NCBI GenBank assembly: GCA_910575035.1
Contig: CAJTDL010000005.1
Span: forward strand, 1-64,000
Direction of reading: 5' to 3'
DNA length: 64,000 nt
Source: Lachnospiraceae bacterium
GTDB taxonomy: Bacteria; Bacillota; Clostridia; Lachnospirales; Lachnospiraceae
In this document: positions 56,569 to 64,000 of the stretch, one piece after another
How positions within the stretch are numbered: the stretch's first letter is position 1
Layout of the letters: the number at the start of each line of letters is the position of its first letter
Notes under the pieces: model-generated
Databases searched by the model: none
What the model saw: only the letters and a program-made list of their open reading frames with translations
What the model was told of the DNA's origin: nothing
Position numbers and translations under genes: made by a program

Positions 56569-57588
56569 ATGTCATCAAATGTTTATGGAATCGACTTAGG
56601 AACCTTCAATTTAAAAATATACTGCAAATCCACCGGCAAGGTAATCAATGAGAAGAATACCATTGCCATTGTAGGCAAGAACCAGCTCTATGCCTTTGGA
56701 GATGACGCATATGCCATGTATGAGAAAGCGCCAGACGCCATTCAGGTGTCCTTTCCTGTAGTCAACGGCGTCATTGCAGATTATAACAACATGCAGAATA
56801 TGATCCTAAAAGTTTTTGAGAAGCATGTGAAAGGCCATATGAAAGGCTCTGAATTTATTGTGGCAGTGCCCACAGATATTACAGAAGTAGAAAAAAAGGC
56901 ATTTTTCGACCTGTTCTATAAGAGCAAGTTCAAGCCCAAGAGCGTATTGCTCTGTGAAAAGCCTATTGCAGATGCGGCGGGGCTGGATCTGGATGTGAAT
57001 TCCCCTACAGGCTTTATGATTGTAAACATCGGTGCGGACACTACGGAAATTTCCGTAATTTCCCTGGGCGGGCTGGTGCTGAGTGATTTGCTCCATTTTG
57101 GCGGGAAGCGGATTGATGAGATGATCATCAACCATCTGAAGCGCAAATTCAGCTTGGTCATTGGCCAGAAAACCGCTATGTATTTAAAGGAAGAGTTGGG
57201 CTGCGCCCTCCCAGAGGATGAGGTGCAAAGCGCAGTGATTGTAGGGCGGGACGTTGTAAGCGGCCTTCCTATTGAGATGGAAGTCACCTCAGACGTGATC
57301 TATGAGGCTATCAAGGACAGTCTAAGCACCATTTGCAATTCGATTAAGATGATACTGGAGAAAACGCCGCCAGAGCTGGCAAGGGATATTATTCATTCCG
57401 GCATTTATATCACAGGCGGATCCTCAAGGATTCGGAAAATGGATCAGCTGTTTTCCGATATCACAAATATCCAGGTAAACACATGCGAGCTGCCGGAAGA
57501 AAGTGCAGTCAGGGGACTGAACAAAATTGTTTCCGACGACAAATTCAGCAGGCTTGCTTTCAGTATGAAAGACAGAATCTATAGCTAA
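56569..57588 (+). CDS. mreB: rod-shape determining protein, MreB-like
   Basis: The 339-residue protein is an actin-like ATPase: phosphate-1 motif YGIDLGTFNLKIY, phosphate-2 MIVNIGADTTEIS, adenosine motif IYITGGSSRIRKMDQLF. It forms membrane filaments that guide lateral-wall synthesis, and it heads the mreBCD-mrdA group here. The first residues differ from classic MreB, as in other Lachnospiraceae paralogues. The gene is complete, with an AGGAAAGGAACG ribosome binding site. Confidence 0.9.
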   Translation: MSSNVYGIDLGTFNLKIYCKSTGKVINEKNTIAIVGKNQLYAFGDDAYAMYEKAPDAIQVSFPVVNGVIADYNNMQNMILKVFEKHVKGHMKGSEFIVAVPTDITEVEKKAFFDLFYKSKFKPKSVLLCEKPIADAAGLDLDVNSPTGFMIVNIGADTTEISVISLGGLVLSDLLHFGGKRIDEMIINHLKRKFSLVIGQKTAMYLKEELGCALPEDEVQSAVIVGRDVVSGLPIEMEVTSDVIYEAIKDSLSTICNSIKMILEKTPPELARDIIHSGIYITGGSSRIRKMDQLFSDITNIQVNTCELPEESAVRGLNKIVSDDKFSRLAFSMKDRIYS

Positions 57589-57603
57589 AGGTTGTAAATA
57601 TTT

Positions 57604-58461
57604 ATGAAACGCAGATCAAAACATTCTATTCCAACAAAATACACACTTATGTTTTTGACTGGCTTCTGTGTCATTGTGATGTTCGTAAGCTTTACTTTGA
57701 ACCTTTCCGGCGGGCCGTTGAATGACATTGCCGGGTATGTGTTCGTCCCCATGCAAAAAGGGATCAACACCATTGGCACATGGATTATTTCACGGGCAGA
57801 TGACCTGAAATCTTTGCGGGATGTGATGCAGGAGAATGAAGAGCTGCAGGCGCAGGTGGACGAGCTGACCCAGGATATGAATACCATCAAGCTGGAACGG
57901 TATGAGCTAGATAATTTAAGGGAACTAATGGAGCTGGACCAGAAATACCCCAGCTATGAAAAGGTGGCGGCAAGGGTAATTGGAAGCGATGGCGGGAATT
58001 GGTTCAATACATTTTTGATTGACAAAGGCTCCAAGGACGGCATTGAAAAGGACATGAATGTGATTGCCGGAAGCGGTTTGGTGGGCATTGTAATTGATAC
58101 AGGGGCCAATTATGCAAAGGTAAGGTCCATTATTGACGACACTAGCAATGTCAGCGGGATGTCCTTGTCTTCAGCGGACCGATGCATTGTAAATGGCAAC
58201 CTGGCTACCATGAATGAAGGCCAGGTCATTGAATTTTCCAGCTTAAAATGTGAGGACAATGCCGTGGAGGCGGGAGAGCAGATCGTGACCTCCCATATCA
58301 GCGACAAATACCTGGAGGGCATTTTGATTGGCTATGTCAGCACCATTGAGCGGGATGCCAACAACCTGACTTATTCTGGCACGATCACGCCAGCCGTTGA
58401 TTTTCAGCACCTCCAGGAAGTGCTGGTGGTGTTAGATAAGAAAGAGGCGCTGGAGGATTGA
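57604..58461 (+). CDS. mreC: rod-shape determining protein MreC
   Basis: The 285-residue protein has one N-terminal membrane helix (LMFLTGFCVIVMFVSFTLNL), a coiled coil at about 60-105 (ENEELQAQVDELTQDMNTIK) and the extracytoplasmic beta domain (ARVIGSDGGNWFNTFLIDKG; GSGLVGIVIDTG). MreC links MreB filaments to PBP2 outside the membrane. It lies 15 bp after mreB. Intact. Confidence 0.92.
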   Translation: MKRRSKHSIPTKYTLMFLTGFCVIVMFVSFTLNLSGGPLNDIAGYVFVPMQKGINTIGTWIISRADDLKSLRDVMQENEELQAQVDELTQDMNTIKLERYELDNLRELMELDQKYPSYEKVAARVIGSDGGNWFNTFLIDKGSKDGIEKDMNVIAGSGLVGIVIDTGANYAKVRSIIDDTSNVSGMSLSSADRCIVNGNLATMNEGQVIEFSSLKCEDNAVEAGEQIVTSHISDKYLEGILIGYVSTIERDANNLTYSGTITPAVDFQHLQEVLVVLDKKEALED

Positions 58462-58534
58462 CCATATAGGGAGATTAGACAGCCGGCGGCAATTGCTGGC
58501 AACGAATAGTGATAGAAGGAGCATCCGTTCAATT

Positions 58535-59053
58535 ATGAGACGCAAAATATACGTATCCCTGATTATTGCCATATGTTTCCTGCTGCAGAGTACCTTGTTC
58601 CAGGCTCTGTCCATTGCCTCTATTTCGCCCAATCTTTTGATTGTGGTGGCATCTTCCTTTGGCTTTATGCGCGGAAGGAAGGAAGGGATGTGGATTGGGT
58701 TCTTCAGCGGGCTGCTGCTGGATATTTTCTTTGGCAGCGTGATTGGGTTTTACGCTTTGATTTATGCTTATATTGGCTATGTCAACGGGTTTTTCCGAAA
58801 ATGGTTTTTTCCAGATGACATTAAGCTTCCACTGGCATTGATTGCGGCAAGCGATTTTTCTTACAGTTCGTTAGTGTACCTGTTTTTGTTCTTCTTACGG
58901 GGAAAATTGCGGTTTAATTATTATCTGCTGCACATTATACTGCCAGAGCTGGTATATACAATCCTTGTGACCATTGCCTTATATTTTATCATCCTAAAAA
59001 TAAACCAGAAATTGGAGATTATTGAGAAAAGGAGTGCAAATAAGTTTGTTTGA
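58535..59053 (+). CDS. mreD: rod-shape determining protein MreD
   Basis: This integral membrane protein of 172 residues has about five helices (IYVSLIIAICFLLQSTLFQA; GFFSGLLLDIFFGSVIGFYA; ILVTIALYFIILKI). ATG 58535 is preceded by GAAGGAG at a somewhat long distance; an in-frame non-ATG start upstream is possible. Its 3' end overlaps the mrdA start. MreD works with MreC in the elongasome. Confidence 0.88.
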   Translation: MRRKIYVSLIIAICFLLQSTLFQALSIASISPNLLIVVASSFGFMRGRKEGMWIGFFSGLLLDIFFGSVIGFYALIYAYIGYVNGFFRKWFFPDDIKLPLALIAASDFSYSSLVYLFLFFLRGKLRFNYYLLHIILPELVYTILVTIALYFIILKINQKLEIIEKRSANKFV

Positions 59054-61928
59054 TTTCATAAAAAGAATCCCAAAGAAAATTTTGGAAGCCAGGCTCTTTT
59101 TACTCTGTGTTGTTTTGATCCTGCTGTTTTCCATTCTGCTGCACCGTGTCTTTGTCTTACAGGTAGTCAACGGGGAGGAGTATTTGGACAACTATACGCT
59201 CTTGATCCGGAAAGAACGGATTACCTCCGGAACCCGGGGCAGCATTTATGACCGCAATGGGAAGCTTCTGGCATATAACGAGCTGTCCTATTCCATTACC
59301 ATAGAGGATAATGGCGTTTATGAAAGCACAGAGGAGAAAAACAGGCTGATGAACCAAGAGCTGAATACCGTGATCCATATGATTGAGGAAAAGGGCGACA
59401 CGGTTTCCAACAGCTTCAACATCCAGGAGGATAGGGATGGGGCATACAGCTTTACCGTATCAGGGAAAGGCCTGCAGAGATTCCTTGCAGATGTCTATGG
59501 GCATTCAAAGATTGACGAACTGGGGTACAATAAAAAATTAGGCTATGACGAAGGGGAAGCTACAGCCAGCCAGGTGATGGAATACCTGCAGGATAAGTTT
59601 GGCATCCATGTGGAAGGGAAGGAGTATGGCGGGAAGAAAAACTATGACCTTTATACGCCGGAGGAGGCTTATAAGATTACGTTCCTGCGTTATGCCATTT
59701 CCCAGAACAGCTTCCAGAAGTATGTGCAGACCACCGTTGCCCAGAATGTCAGTGAGGAAACAGTGGCTGTGGTCAAGGAAAACTCCGATATCCTGCAGGG
59801 GATAGATATTATGGAGGACAGTATCCGCAAATATGAGGACAGTATTTATTTTTCCCATATTATTGGATATACGGGGCAGATTTCACAAGCGGAGTATGAT
59901 GACCTGTCCAAGGAAAATGATAATTACAGCCTGAATGACGTGATTGGGAAGTCCGGTATTGAGCAGGTGATGGATCAGGAGCTGCAGGGAAGCAAAGGCA
60001 GGGAATCCTTTTATGTGGATAACTTAGGCATGGTGACAGAGATTATCGACAAGGCGGACGCCACCTCTGGGAACGATATATACCTGTCCATTGACGCAGA
60101 CTTGCAGAAGGCCGTTTATGGCTTGCTGGAACAGGAGCTGGCAGGGATTGTCTATGCCCAGATTGAAAATATCAAGGAATATGACACCAGTTTGGGAACG
60201 GCTTCCGATATTAAGATTCCAATTGACGATGTTTATTATGCTTTGCTTAATAATAATGTGATTGATATCAGCCATTTTGACAAGGAAGACGCCAAGGAAG
60301 TAGAGCAGCAAGTCTACAGCGCCTTTTTGGGCAAACGGGATGCCGTGATCCAGGAACTGCGGCAGCAATTTGACGCGCCTACCCCGACCCCTTACGGGGA
60401 ATTGGATAAGGAACAGCAGATGTATATGAGCAGCATCCTCTCTATGCTGACCAGCCATGAAGTGTTTTTGGCAGATCAGGTGGATACAGAGGATGAAGTC
60501 TACAAAGCCTGGAAGGAAGATGCGGTCAGCCTGTCGGAATACCTGCGCCGGGCAATTTCCATGGATTGGATTGATATTACGAAGTTTGATACCGAATCTA
60601 AATATTCAGACTCTACAGAAATTTATGATGCTCTGATCAATTATATTACAGACAAATTGAAAAACGACAAGGATTTTAACAAAAAAATTTACAAATATAT
60701 GATCAACCAAGAGCTGGTGACCGGAACGCAGATCTGCCTGCTGCTGTTTGAGCAGAATGTGCTCCGGGCAAATGCGGAGGATGTGGCAAACCTTCAAAAC
60801 GGCACCACCAGCGCATTCACATTTATCCGCGAAAAAATAAAGAACCTGGAAATCACGCCAGCACAGCTTGCGTTAGACCCTTGTACGGCCAGCTGTGTCA
60901 TGGTAGATGTAAAGACTGGGGAGCTTTTGGCCTGTGTGACCTATCCAGGCTATGATACCAACCGGCTTGCCAATACGGTAGATTCTGAATATTTTGCAAG
61001 CCTTCAGCAGGATCTGTCCCTCCCCCAGTACAACAATGCAACCCAGCAGAGGACGGCACCTGGTTCAACTTTTAAGCCGATTACTGCAGCCGCCTCTTTG
61101 ACAGAAGGCGTAATTAACGTCAATGATAAGATTAAGACAGAGGGGCTGTTTGAAAAGATCACACCCTCCCCAAAATGCTGGATCTACCCAGGCAACACCC
61201 ATGGATCCATCAATATTTCAGAGGCAATCCGGCATTCCTGCAACTACTTTTTCTATGAAATGGGGTATCGCCTAAGCTCTTCTGGGGATGTCTACAATGA
61301 GGATAAAGGGATTGCCGCAATCCAGAAATATGCTGCCCTTTTTGGCCTGGATGAGAAGACAGGGATTGAGATACCAGAAAATGACCCACAGATTGCAGAT
61401 GAATACCCTATCACCTCTGCCATTGGCCAGAGTAACCACAACTTTACCACAACGCAGATTGCCCGGTATGTGACAGCAGTGGCCAGCAGCGGGGATATCT
61501 ATAAGCTGACCCTGCTGGATAAGGAAACCACTTCGGATGGGACGGTCGTTAAGGAATTTAAGCCAGAGGTAATCCGGAAGATCACAGAGGTTTCCAGTAG
61601 CTCCTGGGATGCCATCCACACAGGCATGCGGCAGGTAGTGGAGAACAACGACACATTAAAGACATTGCCCATTACCCTTGCTGGTAAAACCGGTACAGCG
61701 CAGCAGATTGAAAACAGGGCAAACCATGCGCTTTTTGTAGGCTATGCACCTTTTGAAAATCCGGAAATTGCCATTGCCACCCGTATTGCCTATGGGTATA
61801 CCTCCGCCAACGCGGCAGAGGTGTCTGGAAATATTATGAAATATTACTTTAAGATAGAGGATGAGGCTTCCCTGCTGAATGGGCAGGCAGAGGAGATCGG
61901 AAGCACCACAAATGGATTTACAGATTAA
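59022..61928 (+). CDS. mrdA: penicillin-binding protein 2 (elongasome transpeptidase)
   Basis: The 968-residue protein has an N-terminal helix (LFLLCVVLILLFSILLHRVF), a dimerisation domain starting GTRGSIYDRNGKLLAYNELS, and the transpeptidase with STFK (APGSTFKPITAA), SCN (IRHSCNYFFYEMG) and KTG (LAGKTGTAQ). It crosslinks new lateral wall with RodA. A segment of about 220 residues between the two domains (about 390-610) makes it longer than the usual 650-700 residues; such long PBP2s are known in Lachnospiraceae. The start may be TTG 59022 or TTG 59046; AAAAGGAG at 59027-59034 favours the second. Confidence 0.9.
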   Translation: MRKGVQISLFDFIKRIPKKILEARLFLLCVVLILLFSILLHRVFVLQVVNGEEYLDNYTLLIRKERITSGTRGSIYDRNGKLLAYNELSYSITIEDNGVYESTEEKNRLMNQELNTVIHMIEEKGDTVSNSFNIQEDRDGAYSFTVSGKGLQRFLADVYGHSKIDELGYNKKLGYDEGEATASQVMEYLQDKFGIHVEGKEYGGKKNYDLYTPEEAYKITFLRYAISQNSFQKYVQTTVAQNVSEETVAVVKENSDILQGIDIMEDSIRKYEDSIYFSHIIGYTGQISQAEYDDLSKENDNYSLNDVIGKSGIEQVMDQELQGSKGRESFYVDNLGMVTEIIDKADATSGNDIYLSIDADLQKAVYGLLEQELAGIVYAQIENIKEYDTSLGTASDIKIPIDDVYYALLNNNVIDISHFDKEDAKEVEQQVYSAFLGKRDAVIQELRQQFDAPTPTPYGELDKEQQMYMSSILSMLTSHEVFLADQVDTEDEVYKAWKEDAVSLSEYLRRAISMDWIDITKFDTESKYSDSTEIYDALINYITDKLKNDKDFNKKIYKYMINQELVTGTQICLLLFEQNVLRANAEDVANLQNGTTSAFTFIREKIKNLEITPAQLALDPCTASCVMVDVKTGELLACVTYPGYDTNRLANTVDSEYFASLQQDLSLPQYNNATQQRTAPGSTFKPITAAASLTEGVINVNDKIKTEGLFEKITPSPKCWIYPGNTHGSINISEAIRHSCNYFFYEMGYRLSSSGDVYNEDKGIAAIQKYAALFGLDEKTGIEIPENDPQIADEYPITSAIGQSNHNFTTTQIARYVTAVASSGDIYKLTLLDKETTSDGTVVKEFKPEVIRKITEVSSSSWDAIHTGMRQVVENNDTLKTLPITLAGKTGTAQQIENRANHALFVGYAPFENPEIAIATRIAYGYTSANAAEVSGNIMKYYFKIEDEASLLNGQAEEIGSTTNGFTD

Positions 61929-61945
61929 GGTTTGGAGGGATAAAT

Positions 61946-62644
61946 TTGTCAACGCCAGTAGTATTGAAAAGCAATCGATACGGCATTAACTTGATCTTGG
62001 ACAGTGAAATGGGTTTTGATGAGCTTTTGGGCTGCATTGCAAAGAGATTTCAGGAATCTGCGGGATTTTTCAAAGACGCCAGGCTGGCTGTTTCCTTCGA
62101 GGGCAGGGAACTGACCCAGGAGGAGGAATTCCGCATTGTGGAGGCCATTACGGACAATTCGTCCATAGAGGTTATCTGTATTTTGGATAATGATATATTG
62201 AGAGAGGAGATGATTCGCCAGAAAATAGAACAGTTCGAGGAAGAGCAGTCTGGAAGGACCGGGGAATTTTACAAAGGCACCCTTCGTTCCGGCCAGGTAC
62301 TGGACTGTGAGAGCAGCATTGTCATACTGGGAGACATCAATCCTGGCGCGAAGATTATTTCCAAGGGGAACATTGTAGTTTTGGGCGCCTTAAAAGGCAA
62401 TGCCTATGCAGGGGCAAGCGGCAATTGCCAGGCTTTTGTGGCCGCCCTGGAGATGGATCCCATACAGATCCGGATTGGGGATATAATTGGGAGGAGCGCA
62501 GACAGGACAGCCTCAGACAGGACGCTGCTTGGCAAAAAAAGGGGAAAGAAAAAGCAGGAGGCTGCTGAACCGCAGGTGGCAATCGTCAAAGATGGGAACA
62601 TCTATATTGAGCCCATCACAAAAGGCCTATTGAATAGCATATAA
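61946..62644 (+). CDS. minC: septum site-determining protein MinC
   Basis: The 232-residue protein has an N-terminal FtsZ-inhibiting domain (GINLILDSEMGFDELLGCIA) and a C-terminal beta-helix (GTLRSGQVLDCESSIVILGD; GNIVVLGALKGNAYAGASGN). It blocks FtsZ ring assembly away from midcell with MinD. The start is TTG 61946 with GGAGGGAT upstream. It ends 20 bp before minD. Confidence 0.92.
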   Translation: MSTPVVLKSNRYGINLILDSEMGFDELLGCIAKRFQESAGFFKDARLAVSFEGRELTQEEEFRIVEAITDNSSIEVICILDNDILREEMIRQKIEQFEEEQSGRTGEFYKGTLRSGQVLDCESSIVILGDINPGAKIISKGNIVVLGALKGNAYAGASGNCQAFVAALEMDPIQIRIGDIIGRSADRTASDRTLLGKKRGKKKQEAAEPQVAIVKDGNIYIEPITKGLLNSI

Positions 62645-62664
62645 ATAGCAGGAGGATATAGTAA

Positions 62665-63456
62665 ATGAGTGAAGTGATTGTTATTACATCAGGAAAAGGA
62701 GGGGTGGGGAAGACAACCACCACCGCAAATGTAGGTACAGGGCTGGCACAGCTGGATAAAAAAGTGGTGCTGATCGATACGGATATCGGTCTGCGTAACC
62801 TGGACGTGGTTATGGGCTTGGAAAACCGCATTGTGTATAATCTGGTGGATGTTGTAGAGGGAAATTGCCGCATGAAGCAGGCATTGATCAAAGACAAGCG
62901 CTACCCCAACCTTTCACTCTTGCCTTCTGCCCAGACTAGGGACAAATCAGCAGTCTCCCCAGGGCAGATGGTAAAGCTGATTGACAGCCTGAGGGAAGAC
63001 TTCGACTATATCCTGCTGGATTGCCCGGCCGGGATTGAACAGGGCTTTAAAAATGCTATCGCAGGGGCGGACAGGGCTTTGGTAGTCACTACGCCGGAAG
63101 TGTCGGCAATCCGTGATGCAGACCGTATTATTGGGCTTTTGGGGGCAAATGAGGTCCGGCAGACAGATTTGATCGTCAACCGCCTTCGTATGGATATGGT
63201 CAAGCGAGGGGATATGATGAATATTAACGATGTGACGGATATCCTCGCCATCAATCTGATTGGCGCAATCCCAGATGATGAGCAGATTGTAATTTCCACC
63301 AACCAGGGAGAGCCCCTTGTAGGGACAGACTGCCTGGCTGGGAAAGCTTTTGCCAATATCTGCCATAGGATCTTAGGGGAAAATGTGCCTTTGCTGGATC
63401 TGGAGATCAAATCAAACCTGTGGGGGAAGTTTAAAGACATTTTCAAAAAGAACTAG
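62665..63456 (+). CDS. minD: septum site-determining ATPase MinD
   Basis: The 263-residue protein has the deviant Walker A SGKGGVGKTT (residues 9-18), TDIGLRNLDVVMGLENR, and LLDCPAGIEQGF (Walker B). Its C-terminus (IKSNLWGKFKDIFKKN) ends in the amphipathic membrane-targeting helix. It recruits MinC to the membrane and is released by MinE. The ATG follows AGGAGG. Confidence 0.96.
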   Translation: MSEVIVITSGKGGVGKTTTTANVGTGLAQLDKKVVLIDTDIGLRNLDVVMGLENRIVYNLVDVVEGNCRMKQALIKDKRYPNLSLLPSAQTRDKSAVSPGQMVKLIDSLREDFDYILLDCPAGIEQGFKNAIAGADRALVVTTPEVSAIRDADRIIGLLGANEVRQTDLIVNRLRMDMVKRGDMMNINDVTDILAINLIGAIPDDEQIVISTNQGEPLVGTDCLAGKAFANICHRILGENVPLLDLEIKSNLWGKFKDIFKKN

Positions 63457-63468
63457 GAGGGAGCCGGT

Positions 63469-63747
63469 ATGAGTTTATTAGATTTATTCAAGAAAAAGTC
63501 CTCTGGAACGATTGCAAAGGACAGGCTTAAGCTGCTATTGGTTTCCGACCGGGCAAATTGTTCGCCAGATGTTATGGAAATGATCAAAAATGACATTATA
63601 CAGGTGATTTCCAAGTATATGGAAATTGATGCAGAGGGGCTGGATATTCAGATCACCCAGATGGATCTGGAAGGGAACGAGGGGAATGTCCCAGCATTGT
63701 ATGCCAACATCCCCATTAAGGACATGAAGCATCCCAGCGTATCATAA
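63469..63747 (+). CDS. minE: cell division topological specificity factor MinE
   Basis: The 92-residue protein has an N-terminal anti-MinCD region (SLLDLFKKKSSGTIAKDRLK; LLLVSDRANCSPDVMEMIKN) and a C-terminal dimerisation domain. It stimulates MinD ATPase and gives the Min system its position sensing. It starts 12 bp after minD with AGGAGG. The MinE presence implies an oscillating Min system rather than the DivIVA type. Confidence 0.93.
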   Translation: MSLLDLFKKKSSGTIAKDRLKLLLVSDRANCSPDVMEMIKNDIIQVISKYMEIDAEGLDIQITQMDLEGNEGNVPALYANIPIKDMKHPSVS

Positions 63748-63766
63748 TGAAGGACAAGCCATAAAA

Positions 63767-63810
63767 TGGCATGCCTGGCACAGCCCGCTGTTTCCTGCAA
63801 GGCATGCTTT
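63767..63810. repeat. hairpin between minE and rodA
   Basis: GGCATGCCT pairs imperfectly with AAGGCATGC about 30 bases later. No T-tract follows, so it probably does not terminate transcription. Confidence 0.35.
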
Positions 63811-63860
63811 TGGCGTATCCGTGGACAGGACATGGGAATAACAGGAGAAGGAATGAGGTT

Positions 63861-64000
63861 ATGTTAAAGCAATATCATATTAAAAATTACAACTTTCGTT
63901 TGGTGGTTTATGTGGTAGCCCTTACCATGATTGGGATTAATGTGATTGGAAGCGCCCAGAAATCTGTACAGAGCAAGCAGGTCATCGGCCTTTTGATTGG
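63861..64000 (+). CDS. rodA: RodA/FtsW-type glycosyltransferase, 5' part
   Basis: ATG 63861, with AGGAGAAGG upstream, opens MLKQYHIKNYNFRLVVYVVA, LTMIGINVIGSAQKSVQSKQ and VIGLLIG, then leaves the window. The first helix and SAQKS pattern match RodA of Lachnospiraceae, the peptidoglycan polymerase that partners PBP2. Position after minE fits the conserved gene order. Confidence 0.85.
   Translation, partial: MLKQYHIKNYNFRLVVYVVALTMIGINVIGSAQKSVQSKQVIGLLI

Overview
The window looks like a gut Clostridia chromosome, most likely Lachnospiraceae. It has low to medium GC, strong AAGGAGG-type ribosome binding sites, UUG/GUG starts, and the conserved block radC-mreB-mreC-mreD-mrdA-minC-minD-minE-rodA at the right end (55.9-64.0 kb). 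Everything left of about 54.6 kb is accessory DNA: complete operons separated by an unusual density of truncated, deleted or frameshifted genes. No rRNA, tRNA or CRISPR array was seen.

Layout. 0-5 kb: IS4-type transposase scrap, 5'-truncated larC, decayed MATE exporter, then intact ferredoxin-like, metallo-beta-lactamase lipoprotein and aldo/keto reductase genes. 5-10.4 kb: sigma-like ORF of a mobile element, AraC regulator, EamA exporter fragment joined head to head with an HxlR fragment, a GC-rich group (pyrD-type dihydroorotate dehydrogenase, radical SAM, truncated NudC), and scraps of an agr-like two-component system. 10.4-13.5 kb: small putative immunity/DUF4885-like ORFs, aminotransferase pseudogene, a promoter-terminator unit, nucleotidyltransferase and Ser/Thr kinase fragments. 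13.5-15.4 kb: an OmpR-family response regulator and sensor kinase on the minus strand.

15.7-27.3 kb: a type 1 BREX phage-defence operon (XRE regulator, brxA, brxB, brxC, pglX, pglZ) that stops where brxL would be expected; a 51-codon ORF and mobile-element debris follow. 27.8-31.8 kb: an HTH gene, then an ECF sigma / anti-sigma pair leading an FtsX-type ABC transporter.

31.8-52.1 kb: remains of several two-component/FtsX-ABC modules of the peptide-antibiotic sensing and resistance type. Three large permeases look intact, one ATPase is intact and others are cut. Four ABC promoters plus the response-regulator promoter at 15.3 kb share one architecture: the 10-mer TGTAACATTT exactly 17 bp upstream of the -10, with a second copy 42 bp further upstream in the ABC promoters. 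This suggests that the regulator at 14.6-15.3 kb controls the whole array and itself. Inserted among them are a broken beta-glucoside PTS/6-phospho-beta-glucosidase locus with an RpiR regulator, and a restriction-modification locus (HTH-N6-methyltransferase, convergent candidate endonuclease, and a controller-like ORF whose N-terminus has been replaced by ABC ATPase sequence). 52.1-54.6 kb holds more cut genes (DUF2461, GNAT, TetR, ApbE), then a duplicated-domain lipoprotein and a 27-bp-arm palindrome before the cell-shape/division block.

The main theme is an island of defence and antimicrobial-peptide response genes remodelled by repeated internal deletions. Some single-base frameshifts lie in homopolymers and could be sequencing errors; the large deletions and gene-gene junctions cannot be explained that way.
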